Shown here one piece after another: positions 47,872 to 55,994 of a DNA stretch of 64,000 bases. Made by a program: the position numbers and the translations under genes. The DNA is from Lactobacillus bombicola (GTDB lineage Bacteria > Bacillota > Bacilli > Lactobacillales > Lactobacillaceae). Under the pieces are notes generated by a model. The model worked only from the letters and a program-made list of their open reading frames with translations, had not been told where the DNA came from and did not search any database. Where the stretch lies: NCBI RefSeq assembly GCF_900112665.1, contig NZ_FOMN01000002.1:62001-126000 (forward strand). Direction: 5' to 3'. Position 1 is the first letter of the stretch; every line of letters begins with the position of its first letter.

Positions 47872-48624
47872 TTACGACTTAAAAGTCTTAGGAACTATCA
47901 TCTGCGTACCCTCAGCAATTTCACTATCAAACTGATCAGAAATCAAAGTTGCCTCCTTTAATTGTAAAGCACTCACTGTTGATGTCACACCAAACTTACT
48001 GCTATCGCATAAAATATAAGATTGAATCGACCGTTGACTAATTATTCTTTTTTTAGAAGATTCTTCAATTGATGGTGTCATATAACCTGTTTCAGCATTT
48101 ACACCACTGATGCCAAAAAAGGCTTTGTCAAAATGTAAATCTTTTAAGGTTGCCTCGGTTAAGGAACCAGTCAAAGACGAGGTAAAACCATTATAATTAC
48201 CGCCAATTAAAACAACATCAGCAACTAAATCGCCTAAAATACTACAAACCTGTGTATTAGTAGTATAGATAACAACTTGTCTATTAACTATTTGCTTTAA
48301 AAGAAGTGTACACGTCGATCCTGAATCAATATATATCGTGTCATGATCTTGAATAATGCTTGAAGCTAATTTACAAATTTCTTCTTTTTCTTGTAAATGC
48401 ATCGTTGCTTTTTTTATAAAAGATATTTCACCAATCTTTGATACTAGCTGAATCGCTCCACCAAAAAGGTACTCAATCTTTCCCTTTTTTTCAAGAACTT
48501 TAATATCTCTTCTTAGCGTAGATAATGATACTTCAGGAATTTGTTTATGCAATTCATCAAGTTTAATCATTTTATTATTTTTTAAAATTGTTAAAATTTT
48601 GTTTTGTCTCTCAACAGGTAACAA
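47872..48624 (-). CDS. DeoR-family transcriptional regulator
   Basis: 250 residues from LPVERQNKILTILKNN. It has an N-terminal helix-turn-helix (about 20-50, SLSTLRRDIKVLEKKGKIEY) and a DeoR C-terminal sugar-phosphate sensor (TIYIDSGSTCTLLLKQIVNR; DKAFFGISGV; CDSSKFG). TTG at 48624 with GGAG 8 bases upstream is preferred over a GTG 39 bases earlier whose ribosome site touches the codon. It sits inside the operon between EIIBC and EIIA, so it probably senses the pathway's sugar phosphate. Confidence 0.88.
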   Translation of the reverse strand: MLPVERQNKILTILKNNKMIKLDELHKQIPEVSLSTLRRDIKVLEKKGKIEYLFGGAIQLVSKIGEISFIKKATMHLQEKEEICKLASSIIQDHDTIYIDSGSTCTLLLKQIVNRQVVIYTTNTQVCSILGDLVADVVLIGGNYNGFTSSLTGSLTEATLKDLHFDKAFFGISGVNAETGYMTPSIEESSKKRIISQRSIQSYILCDSSKFGVTSTVSALQLKEATLISDQFDSEIAEGTQMIVPKTFKS

Positions 48625-48692
48625 ATATTTTTCTCCATAGCTAATACTTAATAACTCTTTCACTCCCTTTCAATTATACTATCAAAAATTTC

Positions 48693-50066
48693 CTACGCCA
48701 ATTTTTCTTCTCTACTTGTAACTAAGAACCCTAGAACTATACCTACTACTGTAGAAATTCCAAGTCCAATCATTGCATTAATAAAATTGCCACCAGATTT
48801 AGAGATAAATGCTGGAAAAGTAGTTACACTACCAAATACAAATGCCGTAGTAAACACTTTAGTTAAGCCAAGATAAGCTCCACCAACTGCTCCGGCTATT
48901 ATTTGTGCTAACCAAATCTTTCGGTTTTTAACTAACAAACCAAATAAAGTTGGTTCAATAATTGCCGATAAACAAATTGTAATGACACCAGTTAGAGAGA
49001 AATTTTTTAATTCTTTATCTCTCGTTTTTAGCCAAACGCCAAAGGCAGTACCAATAACAGCAAAATTGCAAGCAAACGTCAACGGGCAAATATAATCAAA
49101 TCCCTTAGTAGCAATATTATTAATCATGATTGGATTAACCGCCCAATGAATACCAAAAGATACTAAGAAACTCCACCCGCCACCAACTACAATGCCACAA
49201 AGAATTGGGGCATTTTTAATTAACCAATTGACAGCATCACCGACAATTTGACCACCGTATACTCCCAATGGGCCAATAACAATCACTGTTAATGGAACCA
49301 TTATTAATAAAGAAATTAAGGGTGTAATAACTAACTGTAAATTTTCTGGAACATGCTTTTCCAGCCATTTATATAGGTATGAATATGCCCAAATGGAAAT
49401 CAAAATTGGCACAACTGTTGAGTTATAATTCATTAAAACTACGGGTATTCCCATAAAAGATGACATCGCACCATTACCATGATTACCCATCAGCTGGATA
49501 AAATCTGGAAATAACAAGGCCCCCGCAATTAAAGCACCAATATATGGACTGACTTTAAACCGATTAGATGCGGAAAAAGCTAATAGAATTGGCAAGAAAT
49601 AGAATACTGCCTTAGAAGCAGCAGTTAAAATCACAAAAGTACCACTTTTTTGACTTACTAATCCTAGCTGACTACTCAAAAGTAATAATCCATATAGGAT
49701 TCCTGAACCTGCCAATGCTGGTAATAATGGAGCAAATATTCCCGCAATAGCCGTAAACAAATTATTTATCCAATCTTTTAAACCATGAATTTCTGGTTTA
49801 GTTTCAACGTTTGTATTTCCTGAACCGTTCACTAGACTTTCAAAGGCATCGTATACTTTAGGAACATCAAGACCTATTAAAACCTGATATTGACCACCTC
49901 CACGGGCAACATTTATTACTCCATCAATTGCTTTGACCTTAGTATCATCTACATTGTCGTTTTTCAAAGTCAATCTTAGTCTGGTAGCGCAATGTGTCAT
50001 ATTTGTGATATTTTTTGATCCACCTACTGCTTGAAGTATTCCCTGCGCAGTTTTTTTATAATCCAT
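48693..50066 (-). CDS. PTS EIIBC component, beta-glucoside/sucrose-type family
   Basis: 457 residues. EIIB domain (1-80) with phosphocysteine 26 in MTHCATRLRLTLK; EIIC domain (about 105-450) with ten or so membrane segments and GIHWAVNPIMINN. It lacks a C-terminal EIIA, which is supplied in trans from 47371-47856. The family is broad; the neighbouring epimerase and isomerases argue for a hexose epimeric to glucose or fructose rather than a glucoside, since no phosphoglycosidase is nearby. Confidence 0.88.
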   Translation of the reverse strand: MDYKKTAQGILQAVGGSKNITNMTHCATRLRLTLKNDNVDDTKVKAIDGVINVARGGGQYQVLIGLDVPKVYDAFESLVNGSGNTNVETKPEIHGLKDWINNLFTAIAGIFAPLLPALAGSGILYGLLLLSSQLGLVSQKSGTFVILTAASKAVFYFLPILLAFSASNRFKVSPYIGALIAGALLFPDFIQLMGNHGNGAMSSFMGIPVVLMNYNSTVVPILISIWAYSYLYKWLEKHVPENLQLVITPLISLLIMVPLTVIVIGPLGVYGGQIVGDAVNWLIKNAPILCGIVVGGGWSFLVSFGIHWAVNPIMINNIATKGFDYICPLTFACNFAVIGTAFGVWLKTRDKELKNFSLTGVITICLSAIIEPTLFGLLVKNRKIWLAQIIAGAVGGAYLGLTKVFTTAFVFGSVTTFPAFISKSGGNFINAMIGLGISTVVGIVLGFLVTSREEKLA

Positions 50067-50099
50067 AGATTTGCACCTTCTTACTTACAAATTAGAAAT

Positions 50100-51035
50100 C
50101 TATTTTTGTAAAAATTCGAGCATTAAGTTTCTTGCCTTCACTCCATCATTAGAGTCAATAATCTGCTGAATTTTATCCATACCTATTTGATCAAGTAAAT
50201 CTAATAAATACTTGAGCATTTCAATATTTGATTTTGTTTCATCTGAAGGATCTTCTCTCACAGGTTCTGTATCAAAGTAAATCATGCCGTCAAAATTATA
50301 TTTTTTCATATAATATAAAAATTCAAGTGTCTTAAAAGGCGTTACTGTACCAACCATTAATCCGTCATCATGCACTCCGTATCCATCATTTAAGTGGACG
50401 CCAAAAAGTTGTTTTCTACTACAAAAGAGTGCAGTACCCATTGCTGGATTTTCATGTTTCATCAACATGTGGCAATAATCTAGTAAAACTCCAAAATTTT
50501 TGCGGTTAATATCATGGAGCATCATTTCTACTATTCCCATACTATCAACGAAAGCATAGCCACGAGGTTCATATGGCTTATATTCAATACTCCATCTAAT
50601 GTCAGGAGCATAATCTGCAACTTCTTGACACGCTTTGACAATTCTATTCCAATATTCAACGTAATCTATTTGAAAACTATAATCAAAGCCATCATGTGCA
50701 CTCCAAATATTAATCATTGATCCACCAATTGCATGGCAATAATCTGCGGCTTCTTTACACATTTTGATGGCATCTTGATAAAGTTTTTCATCTGGATTAC
50801 CCAAATCTCCAGTCAAATAGTGTGTTTCAAAACGCATCTCCATTCCATTTGGCTGTAGATTATGTTTATCAAGCATCTCTTTCATATGTTCTGGAGTAAT
50901 GCCAAGAGTTTGTTGTGGAAAATTAATATCAACATAGTTGATACCTACTTTTTCTAATTGTTCAAAGACTTTTTCCAGATCATTATTATAGTGGGGTAGA
51001 TATGCATTTAATCTTGTAGCTAATTTTAATTCCAT
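50100..51035 (-). CDS. Sugar isomerase/epimerase, AP-endonuclease-2 TIM barrel
   Basis: 311 residues. Metal-site residues of this fold are recognisable: Glu in WSIEYKPYEPRGY, Asp/His in LLDYCHMLMKHE, His in GVHLNDGYGVHDD, Glu in YFDTEPVRED; Trp/His in INIWSAHDGFDY lie in the active site. It resembles the L-rhamnose isomerase/ketose epimerase branch. ATG at 51035 with AAAGGA 9 bases upstream is preferred over a start 18 bases earlier. First gene of the leftward PTS operon. The exact sugar is not known. Confidence 0.82.
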   Translation of the reverse strand: MELKLATRLNAYLPHYNNDLEKVFEQLEKVGINYVDINFPQQTLGITPEHMKEMLDKHNLQPNGMEMRFETHYLTGDLGNPDEKLYQDAIKMCKEAADYCHAIGGSMINIWSAHDGFDYSFQIDYVEYWNRIVKACQEVADYAPDIRWSIEYKPYEPRGYAFVDSMGIVEMMLHDINRKNFGVLLDYCHMLMKHENPAMGTALFCSRKQLFGVHLNDGYGVHDDGLMVGTVTPFKTLEFLYYMKKYNFDGMIYFDTEPVREDPSDETKSNIEMLKYLLDLLDQIGMDKIQQIIDSNDGVKARNLMLEFLQK

Positions 51036-51070
51036 GTGATAGATTCCTTTCATTTCATCTTATCCATAAT

Positions 51071-51118
51071 TGTTATCGTTTACATTTTCAATTATAATCA
51101 ATAATTTTCATATTTCAA
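51071..51118 (-). promoter_or_regulatory. Promoter and cre site of the isomerase-PTS operon
   Basis: TTGAAA (plus-strand 51113-51118), a 16-base spacer, TATAAT (51091-51096). Directly downstream, TGTAAACGATAACA (51071-51084, minus strand) is a full match to the CcpA cre consensus, so glucose repression is likely. Confidence 0.78.
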
Positions 51119-51236
51119 TAATTATTTTTCATATTTTTTCAAAAAATTACAAAAAAATATCATGAATTGCAAAACATAGACACTAGTTATTAATTAACTT
51201 TTCTTTTTATTTGGTTAATCCTCCTTGATACTTTTT

Positions 51237-51252
51237 GAGAAAACGTTTTCTC
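51237..51252. promoter_or_regulatory. LacI-type operator, perfect palindrome
   Basis: GAGAAAACGTTTTCTC, a perfect 16-bp palindrome with the central CG of LacI/GalR operators, midway between the two divergent operons. Its half-site recurs at 51386-51403. Confidence 0.75.
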
Positions 51253-51350
51253 TAATTTAAATGATATATTAGCATGCTTTTTTAATTTGTCAACCATCAA
51301 CCTAAATAGCAATTATAAATATGCTGATATAACAAACCAAAATGTTCGGG

Positions 51351-51403
51351 TTGACTATTATTTAATTCAATGTTAAATTCATTTCTGAGAAAACGATTGT
51401 TCA
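51351..51403 (+). promoter_or_regulatory. Promoter and operator of the epimerase-RpiB-LacI operon
   Basis: TTGACT (51351-51356), 17 bases, TAAATT (51374-51379), then TGAGAAAACGATTGTTCA (51386-51403), an operator-like sequence covering the start point. Confidence 0.75.
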
Positions 51404-51419
51404 AAAAGGAGAATAATTT

Positions 51420-52070
51420 ATGGAACGATTACTATGTCCGTCAATGATGTGCGCTAATCTAGCCAACATTAAATCTGAGGTCTCTAATTTAATTAAAGCT
51501 GGCGTTGATATTTTCCATATGGATGTTATGGACGGTATTTTTGTACCTAACTTTGCTTTAGGCTTAGAAGACTATAAAGCAATTCGTAGCCTGACCTCCT
51601 TACCTATGGATGCTCACTTGATGATTAAAAATCCAAATCAATATATTAACTTATTCAGTAATGCTGGGGCTGATATTATCTATATTCATCCAGAAACAGA
51701 TCCAATTCCTACTAGCACATTATTGAAAATAAGAAGTTTAGGTAAGCGTCCCGGGATTGCAATTAATCCTGGTACTTCAATTGAAACAATTAAAGAACTA
51801 TTACCTCTTGCAGATTATGTAATGGTCATGACTGTCAATCCAGGATTTGCAGGTCAAAAATTTTTAGATTTTGTCATTCCTAAAATTAAAAATCTAGCAC
51901 AACAAAAGCAAGAAAAAGATTTTACTTTAATGGTTGATGGCGCTATTTCACCAGGAAAAATCAAAGAATTATCAGCTATTGGTGTCGATGGTTTTATTTT
52001 GGGAACGTCAACTCTTTTTGGAAAACAAGAAAATTATTCTGAAATTATCAAAAAATTACGAGGAGAATAA
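51420..52070 (+). CDS. alsE: D-allulose-6-phosphate / ribulose-phosphate 3-epimerase family protein (AlsE-like)
   Basis: 216 residues, TIM barrel. Metal ligands His33 and Asp35 (IFHMDVMDGIFVPNFALG), His66 (MDAHLMIKNP) and Asp173 (MVDGAISPG) fit the RPE/AlsE family. MMCANLANIK and the position next to RpiB and a PTS suggest AlsE (hexulose phosphate) rather than the housekeeping Rpe, but residues alone do not settle it. AAGGAG precedes the ATG. First gene of the rightward operon. Confidence 0.78.
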   Translation: MERLLCPSMMCANLANIKSEVSNLIKAGVDIFHMDVMDGIFVPNFALGLEDYKAIRSLTSLPMDAHLMIKNPNQYINLFSNAGADIIYIHPETDPIPTSTLLKIRSLGKRPGIAINPGTSIETIKELLPLADYVMVMTVNPGFAGQKFLDFVIPKIKNLAQQKQEKDFTLMVDGAISPGKIKELSAIGVDGFILGTSTLFGKQENYSEIIKKLRGE

Positions 52071-52072
52071 TT

Positions 52073-52567
52073 ATGAAAAACTTAAAAATTGCATTCGGTT
52101 CTGATCATGTTGGCTACGAACTAAAACCTGTAATTATGGAATATGTTAAGTCACTTGGTTATGAAATTTATGATTTTGGTACTTATTCGAATAAACGAAC
52201 TGATTACCCGATTTATGGTAAAAAAGTTGGTGAAGAAGTAGCTGCTGGTAATTATGACTTAGGAATTGTCATTTGTGGAACTGGGGTTGGTATTTCAATT
52301 GCTGCTAATAAAGTTCCTGGTATTCGTGCGGCATGTGTTAGTGACCCATATTCAGCTGAATTATCAAGACGTCACAATAATTCAAATATTTTAGCTTTTG
52401 GTTCACGTGTTGTTGGATCTGAATTAGCAAAAATGATTGTAAAATCTTGGTTAGCTGCAGAATTTGAAGGTGGCAGGCACCAAAGACGAATTGACGAACT
52501 AGCTGCAGAAGATGCACACGATAGCAAAAAGTTTGATAAAATAAAAAATAATATTACTGAGATATAA
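52073..52567 (+). CDS. rpiB: RpiB/LacAB-family sugar-phosphate isomerase
   Basis: 164 residues. Active Cys68 lies in GIVICGTGVGISIAANK and the conserved His in ELSRRHNNSNILAFGSR; GSDHVGYELK opens the protein. Family members isomerise ribose-5-P, allose-6-P or (as LacAB) galactose-6-P. A single gene beside an AlsE-like epimerase suggests allose-6-phosphate to allulose-6-phosphate conversion. It starts 2 bases after the epimerase stop, with CGAGGAG overlapping it. Confidence 0.85.
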   Translation: MKNLKIAFGSDHVGYELKPVIMEYVKSLGYEIYDFGTYSNKRTDYPIYGKKVGEEVAAGNYDLGIVICGTGVGISIAANKVPGIRAACVSDPYSAELSRRHNNSNILAFGSRVVGSELAKMIVKSWLAAEFEGGRHQRRIDELAAEDAHDSKKFDKIKNNITEI

Positions 52568-52634
52568 AAAATTAATTAATGATTGGTCATAATAGCTCAC
52601 ATTAATTAATGATTTAGGAGAATTAAAATTAATC

Positions 52635-53660
52635 GTGAGTAATAAAGTTTCTATCAAAGAAATCGCTAAGTTAAGTGGTGTATCAGCTTCAACTGTCTCA
52701 CGCGTCATTAACAATAATGGGCGCTTTTCTGAAGAGACAAAGCAACGCGTACTTGCAACCATTAAAAAATATAATTATCAAACTAATAGTTTTGCCAAAG
52801 GTCTTAGAATGCAACGCTCAAATACAATTGGAATTATTGTGCCAGACTTAGCAAATACTTTCTTTTCTTCACTAGTTGAAAAAATAGAAAACAACTTTTT
52901 TTCTAATAATTATTCCACTATTATTTGTGATACTGGACGTAATTCTCAAAAAGAAATGACTTACCTCCAAATGTTAGAATCAAAACAGATTGATGGCTTA
53001 ATTGTAATTTCTGGTGATAATCCTTTTAATACTAAAATTCTTAGCCGAGATATTCCAGTTGTTTGTATTGACCGTGAACCTAAAAATCAAGATACAATCT
53101 ATGTAGGGTCAGATCATTATATGGGAGCTAAAATAGCTACCCAAACTCTAATCAAAGCTGATACCCAACCATTACTATTTACAATAGTTGGTAGCTCCTC
53201 ATCTATTAAGCATCGAATAAAAGGCTTTAAGGATACTATTAAATCACTTAATTTAAATAGTAAAATTGATAATTCAATTTTCTACCTTAACAGTACTTAT
53301 AAGCAAGGCTCAGACGAACGAAGATTAGAAATTAGAACTATTCTACGAGACTTAGTTCAAAAACAAAAATTACCTTTGGGCATTTTTGCTACAAGCGATA
53401 CTCTAGCTGCCGATATCCTAGTTTCTGCACGCGACCTTCGCTTAAATATTCCGGGAGATGTAAAAATTATTGGCTTTGATGATGCTCCAATTGCCAAATA
53501 TTCATTTCCTGAACTTACTACTATTAGACAAAATGTTGCAGAAATTGCCTTACGAGCTAGTCAGCATCTAATTAAAGCAATTAAAAGTGAAGATACTAAA
53601 TTAGTTTCAAGCGAGCATGATATCATTCCGGTTAATTTGATTGAACGATCAACGTTATAA
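52635..53660 (+). CDS. LacI-family repressor of the sugar locus
   Basis: 341 residues. N-terminal helix-turn-helix and hinge (VSIKEIAKLSGVSASTVSRV) followed by a periplasmic-binding-protein-like sensor (IGIIVPDLANTFFSSLVEKI; FATSDTLAADIL; IIGFDDAPIAKYSFPELTTI). The start is GTG; AGGAG lies 14 bases upstream, farther than ideal. The third gene of its own operon, it most likely binds the GAGAAAACG operators upstream. A 14-base direct repeat (AATTAATTAATGAT) lies before the gene. Confidence 0.92.
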   Translation: MSNKVSIKEIAKLSGVSASTVSRVINNNGRFSEETKQRVLATIKKYNYQTNSFAKGLRMQRSNTIGIIVPDLANTFFSSLVEKIENNFFSNNYSTIICDTGRNSQKEMTYLQMLESKQIDGLIVISGDNPFNTKILSRDIPVVCIDREPKNQDTIYVGSDHYMGAKIATQTLIKADTQPLLFTIVGSSSSIKHRIKGFKDTIKSLNLNSKIDNSIFYLNSTYKQGSDERRLEIRTILRDLVQKQKLPLGIFATSDTLAADILVSARDLRLNIPGDVKIIGFDDAPIAKYSFPELTTIRQNVAEIALRASQHLIKAIKSEDTKLVSSEHDIIPVNLIERSTL

Positions 53661-53670
53661 CTATCAAAAT

Positions 53671-53702
53671 AAAAATAGGTACAAAATATGTATCTATTTT
53701 TT
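53671..53702 (+). terminator. Terminator after the LacI gene
   Basis: AAAATAGGTAC / GTATCTATTTT hairpin (one mismatch) with T run. Confidence 0.75.
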
Positions 53703-54166
53703 ATTTTATAATAAATTTTATCAGCCACTTTAAATACATAAATAACAGTTTGTACACTTGCCTTACCATTAAATAAGCCACCGATGTATTATTCTTAAAA
53801 ATTTTCTTAGCATATGATAATCGATTACCACTATTTGCATTTTCTCATATAGAGATGTTCCTAAAATTACCTGTACTATTTCATAATTACTACCATCTAC
53901 CTACTCGTACTTTATAAAATGGATCATCAAAATGATGGTCAGTATATCTTTAATCATAATGCGTTTAATATTAGGAAAGATTAACATCCTAGGAGTAAGG
54001 TTGCTGATATAAAGATTTTATTTATATATTCTGACTATCAACCAAATTATGTTTTTACTTTCCTTAGATTAATTACACATTCATCCGTAATTATTAGTAT
54101 TCTAATTAGAACAATTATTTAAAACAGTATAGACTTTCATTATCCAATTACTGAAAGGAAAATTCA
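53703..54166. other. Gene-free stretch between LacI and the MDR pseudogene
   Basis: No complete gene. A short minus-strand frame ending near 53893 reads YTDHHFDDPFYKVRVGRW-stop, which looks protein-like and may be the end of a lost gene; the frame closes upstream within a few codons. The region ends with AAAGG before the next start. Confidence 0.35.
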
Positions 54167-55035
54167 ATGAAAGCAATAATTCAAACAGGATATAATAAAA
54201 CTCAAATTAAAGAAATGCCATCAATTCCTCTTTCACCAATTTCTATTAAAGTAAAAACAAATTTTGTTCCTTTGCTTAGATATGATTTATTAAAACTTAA
54301 TGGTCAAGTCCCCACAAAACTACCATCAATTCTTGGCTATGGTGCAACAGGTACAGTAGTAGCAATCGGAAATCTACGTTCATCATCTCTTCTCAATAAA
54401 CGTGTATTAATTTTAAATCAGTGGGGAACTTTTCAAGAAAAAATAACTTCAAATATCCCACCTTTAACTATTCCAATTTTGGATAATGTTTCAAATGAAG
54501 AAGCTACCGGACTAATTGGTGGAGCTGATCTAGCTCTCAGTTTGTTTAAAATCGTTAAAAATACATTTAAACAGATAATTATTTATGCGCCGATTCGGTG
54601 ACAGGATTAGTATTAATGCAATTATTAACACGATTCACAAAAGTGCCATTTATCCCCAAGGCAAGAACTTTATCAGCAAACTACCTAAAACAAAAGATTA
54701 ATGAATATAATATAAAACCAGATATTGAAGCAACAGCGCAAAAGAACAATCTTATTATCGATTTAGTCGGCAGTGCTATCAATGACAAACTTTATCAGCA
54801 TATTCAGAACAATGACGAAGTTATTAGTGTCGCACAAAATGATTTATTTGGTGTTAAATTCATTAGTAAACCAGCTTTACCAAAGGACTATAGTTTCTTG
54901 ATGAATGAAATTTCAAACAATAGATTATTTATACCTATTAATCAAATTTTTAATTACAAAAATTTTAATGAAGCAATAGAATATCAAACTACAAGCCCAA
55001 GCAGAGGAAGAAATTTGATTTTTTTTAAAGATTAA
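54167..55035 (+). pseudogene. Frameshifted MDR-family (zinc-free) alcohol dehydrogenase/quinone oxidoreductase
   Basis: Two overlapping frames, 54167-54601 and 54598-55035, together make a 290-residue MDR protein. The first gives the GroES-like half (MKAIIQTGYNKTQIKEMP, ILGYGATGTVVAIG) and the second the Rossmann half (SVTGLVLMQLLTRF) and the C-terminus. The break is at about 54587: adding one G to TATGCGCC would give the expected Tyr-Gly-Ala-Asp-Ser-Val-Thr-Gly of the nucleotide-binding turn. So it is either a one-base deletion or a read error. AAAGGA precedes the start; no catalytic zinc ligands are seen. Confidence 0.8.
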
Positions 55036-55040
55036 TATGC

Positions 55041-55046
55041 TATAGT
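55041..55046 (+). promoter_or_regulatory. Extended -10 box very close to the Rgg-like start
   Basis: TGCTATAGT, with TATAGT at 55041-55046, only 10 bases before the ATG at 55057. The expected start point falls at or within a few bases of the ATG and no ribosome site is present, so the mRNA may be leaderless. Confidence 0.55.
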
Positions 55047-55056
55047 AAACAGTACT

Positions 55057-55839
55057 ATGAACAACTTTGAAGAAGTAATTTCTAAAAAAATAAGTAAAAC
55101 AATTAAACAAGAACGGATAAATAAAAAGCTTTCTCAAAAAGAATTGGCCGAAGGAATTTGCTCACAAGGAATGATAAGTAGTATCGAGCATGGTGACTAT
55201 ATACCAAATACTGCTATTTTTATTGCTATATGTAGCAAACTAAATTTATCTATTGATAAAGCTTTTTTAAAAGAAAAATTAAATTTTAGCAATAATACTT
55301 ATCTTGCAAATACAACCTTTAAATTATGTAGAGAACATAAATATACTAAGCTTATTAAATATTTGGATGATCAAAATATTATTGCATCCCTTAATACTAA
55401 TCTAGACTTTCAAACTTATTATTACTATTATAGCTGTTCAATATATCAAGTTAAGCATGATTTATTGGCTTGCCAGCATTACTTTGAGGTGGCAATTTCA
55501 TACTCTATGAATGTTTCAAAGCCAATTCCTAAAAATTCTATTGAACTACTATTACTTAATTCTTTAGGTGTTATTTACTTTCAGTTAGGAAGAAACAAAG
55601 AAGCCTTTAAAATATTTAAAATAGTAAATAAATATTCATCTACCATTAGTGATGCACAGTCTGAAAATCTTAACGTAATTCAATATCAACAAGGTAAGAT
55701 TTATTTTGATTTAGCAAAATACGCGACTGCTTTAAAATTGTTCTTATCTGGATTAGACAGGATCAATAAAATTCATGGAAATTTCATGTTAGGCAATTAT
55801 TCTTCAATGATCTTAAAATGCTACCAAAATATCAAATAA
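55057..55839 (+). CDS. Rgg/RRNPP-like transcriptional regulator
   Basis: 260 residues. XRE helix-turn-helix at about 18-65 (KLSQKELAEGICSQGMISSI, EHGDYIPN), then an all-helical TPR-like domain (SLGVIYFQLGRNKEAFKIFK; QQGKIYFDLAKYATALKLFL). This combination marks peptide-sensing RRNPP regulators. No cognate peptide gene is obvious within 200 bases. It is slightly short for the family, so the last repeats may be missing. It starts 21 bases after the broken MDR gene, which may be its former target. Confidence 0.8.
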   Translation: MNNFEEVISKKISKTIKQERINKKLSQKELAEGICSQGMISSIEHGDYIPNTAIFIAICSKLNLSIDKAFLKEKLNFSNNTYLANTTFKLCREHKYTKLIKYLDDQNIIASLNTNLDFQTYYYYYSCSIYQVKHDLLACQHYFEVAISYSMNVSKPIPKNSIELLLLNSLGVIYFQLGRNKEAFKIFKIVNKYSSTISDAQSENLNVIQYQQGKIYFDLAKYATALKLFLSGLDRINKIHGNFMLGNYSSMILKCYQNIK

Positions 55840-55851
55840 ATACACAAACTA

Positions 55852-55886
55852 AAAAGCACTCAATTTTTATATTAAGTGCTTTTATA
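55852..55886 (+). terminator. Terminator after the Rgg-like gene
   Basis: AAAAGCACT / AGTGCTTTT stem with a 14-base loop and T-rich tail. Confidence 0.7.
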
Positions 55887-55994
55887 TTTAGTAGACTTTG
55901 AGCAGACAACCAAATTAATTTTTACCTTTTTCATAAAGCTTGTTCTAAATAAGTATTGTTAAATTGAAATTTCCTCATAACTTAACATGACCTT

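Noticed and set aside
53860-53960. Minus-strand remnant YTDHHFDDPFYKVRVGRW as a named pseudogene
   Set aside because: Looks protein-like but only 18 residues are readable and no family is recognised; mentioned only in the spacer entry.
55840-55994. Short signalling-peptide gene for the Rgg-like regulator
   Set aside because: The space after the gene is filled by a terminator and no small hydrophobic-peptide frame with a ribosome site was found there.
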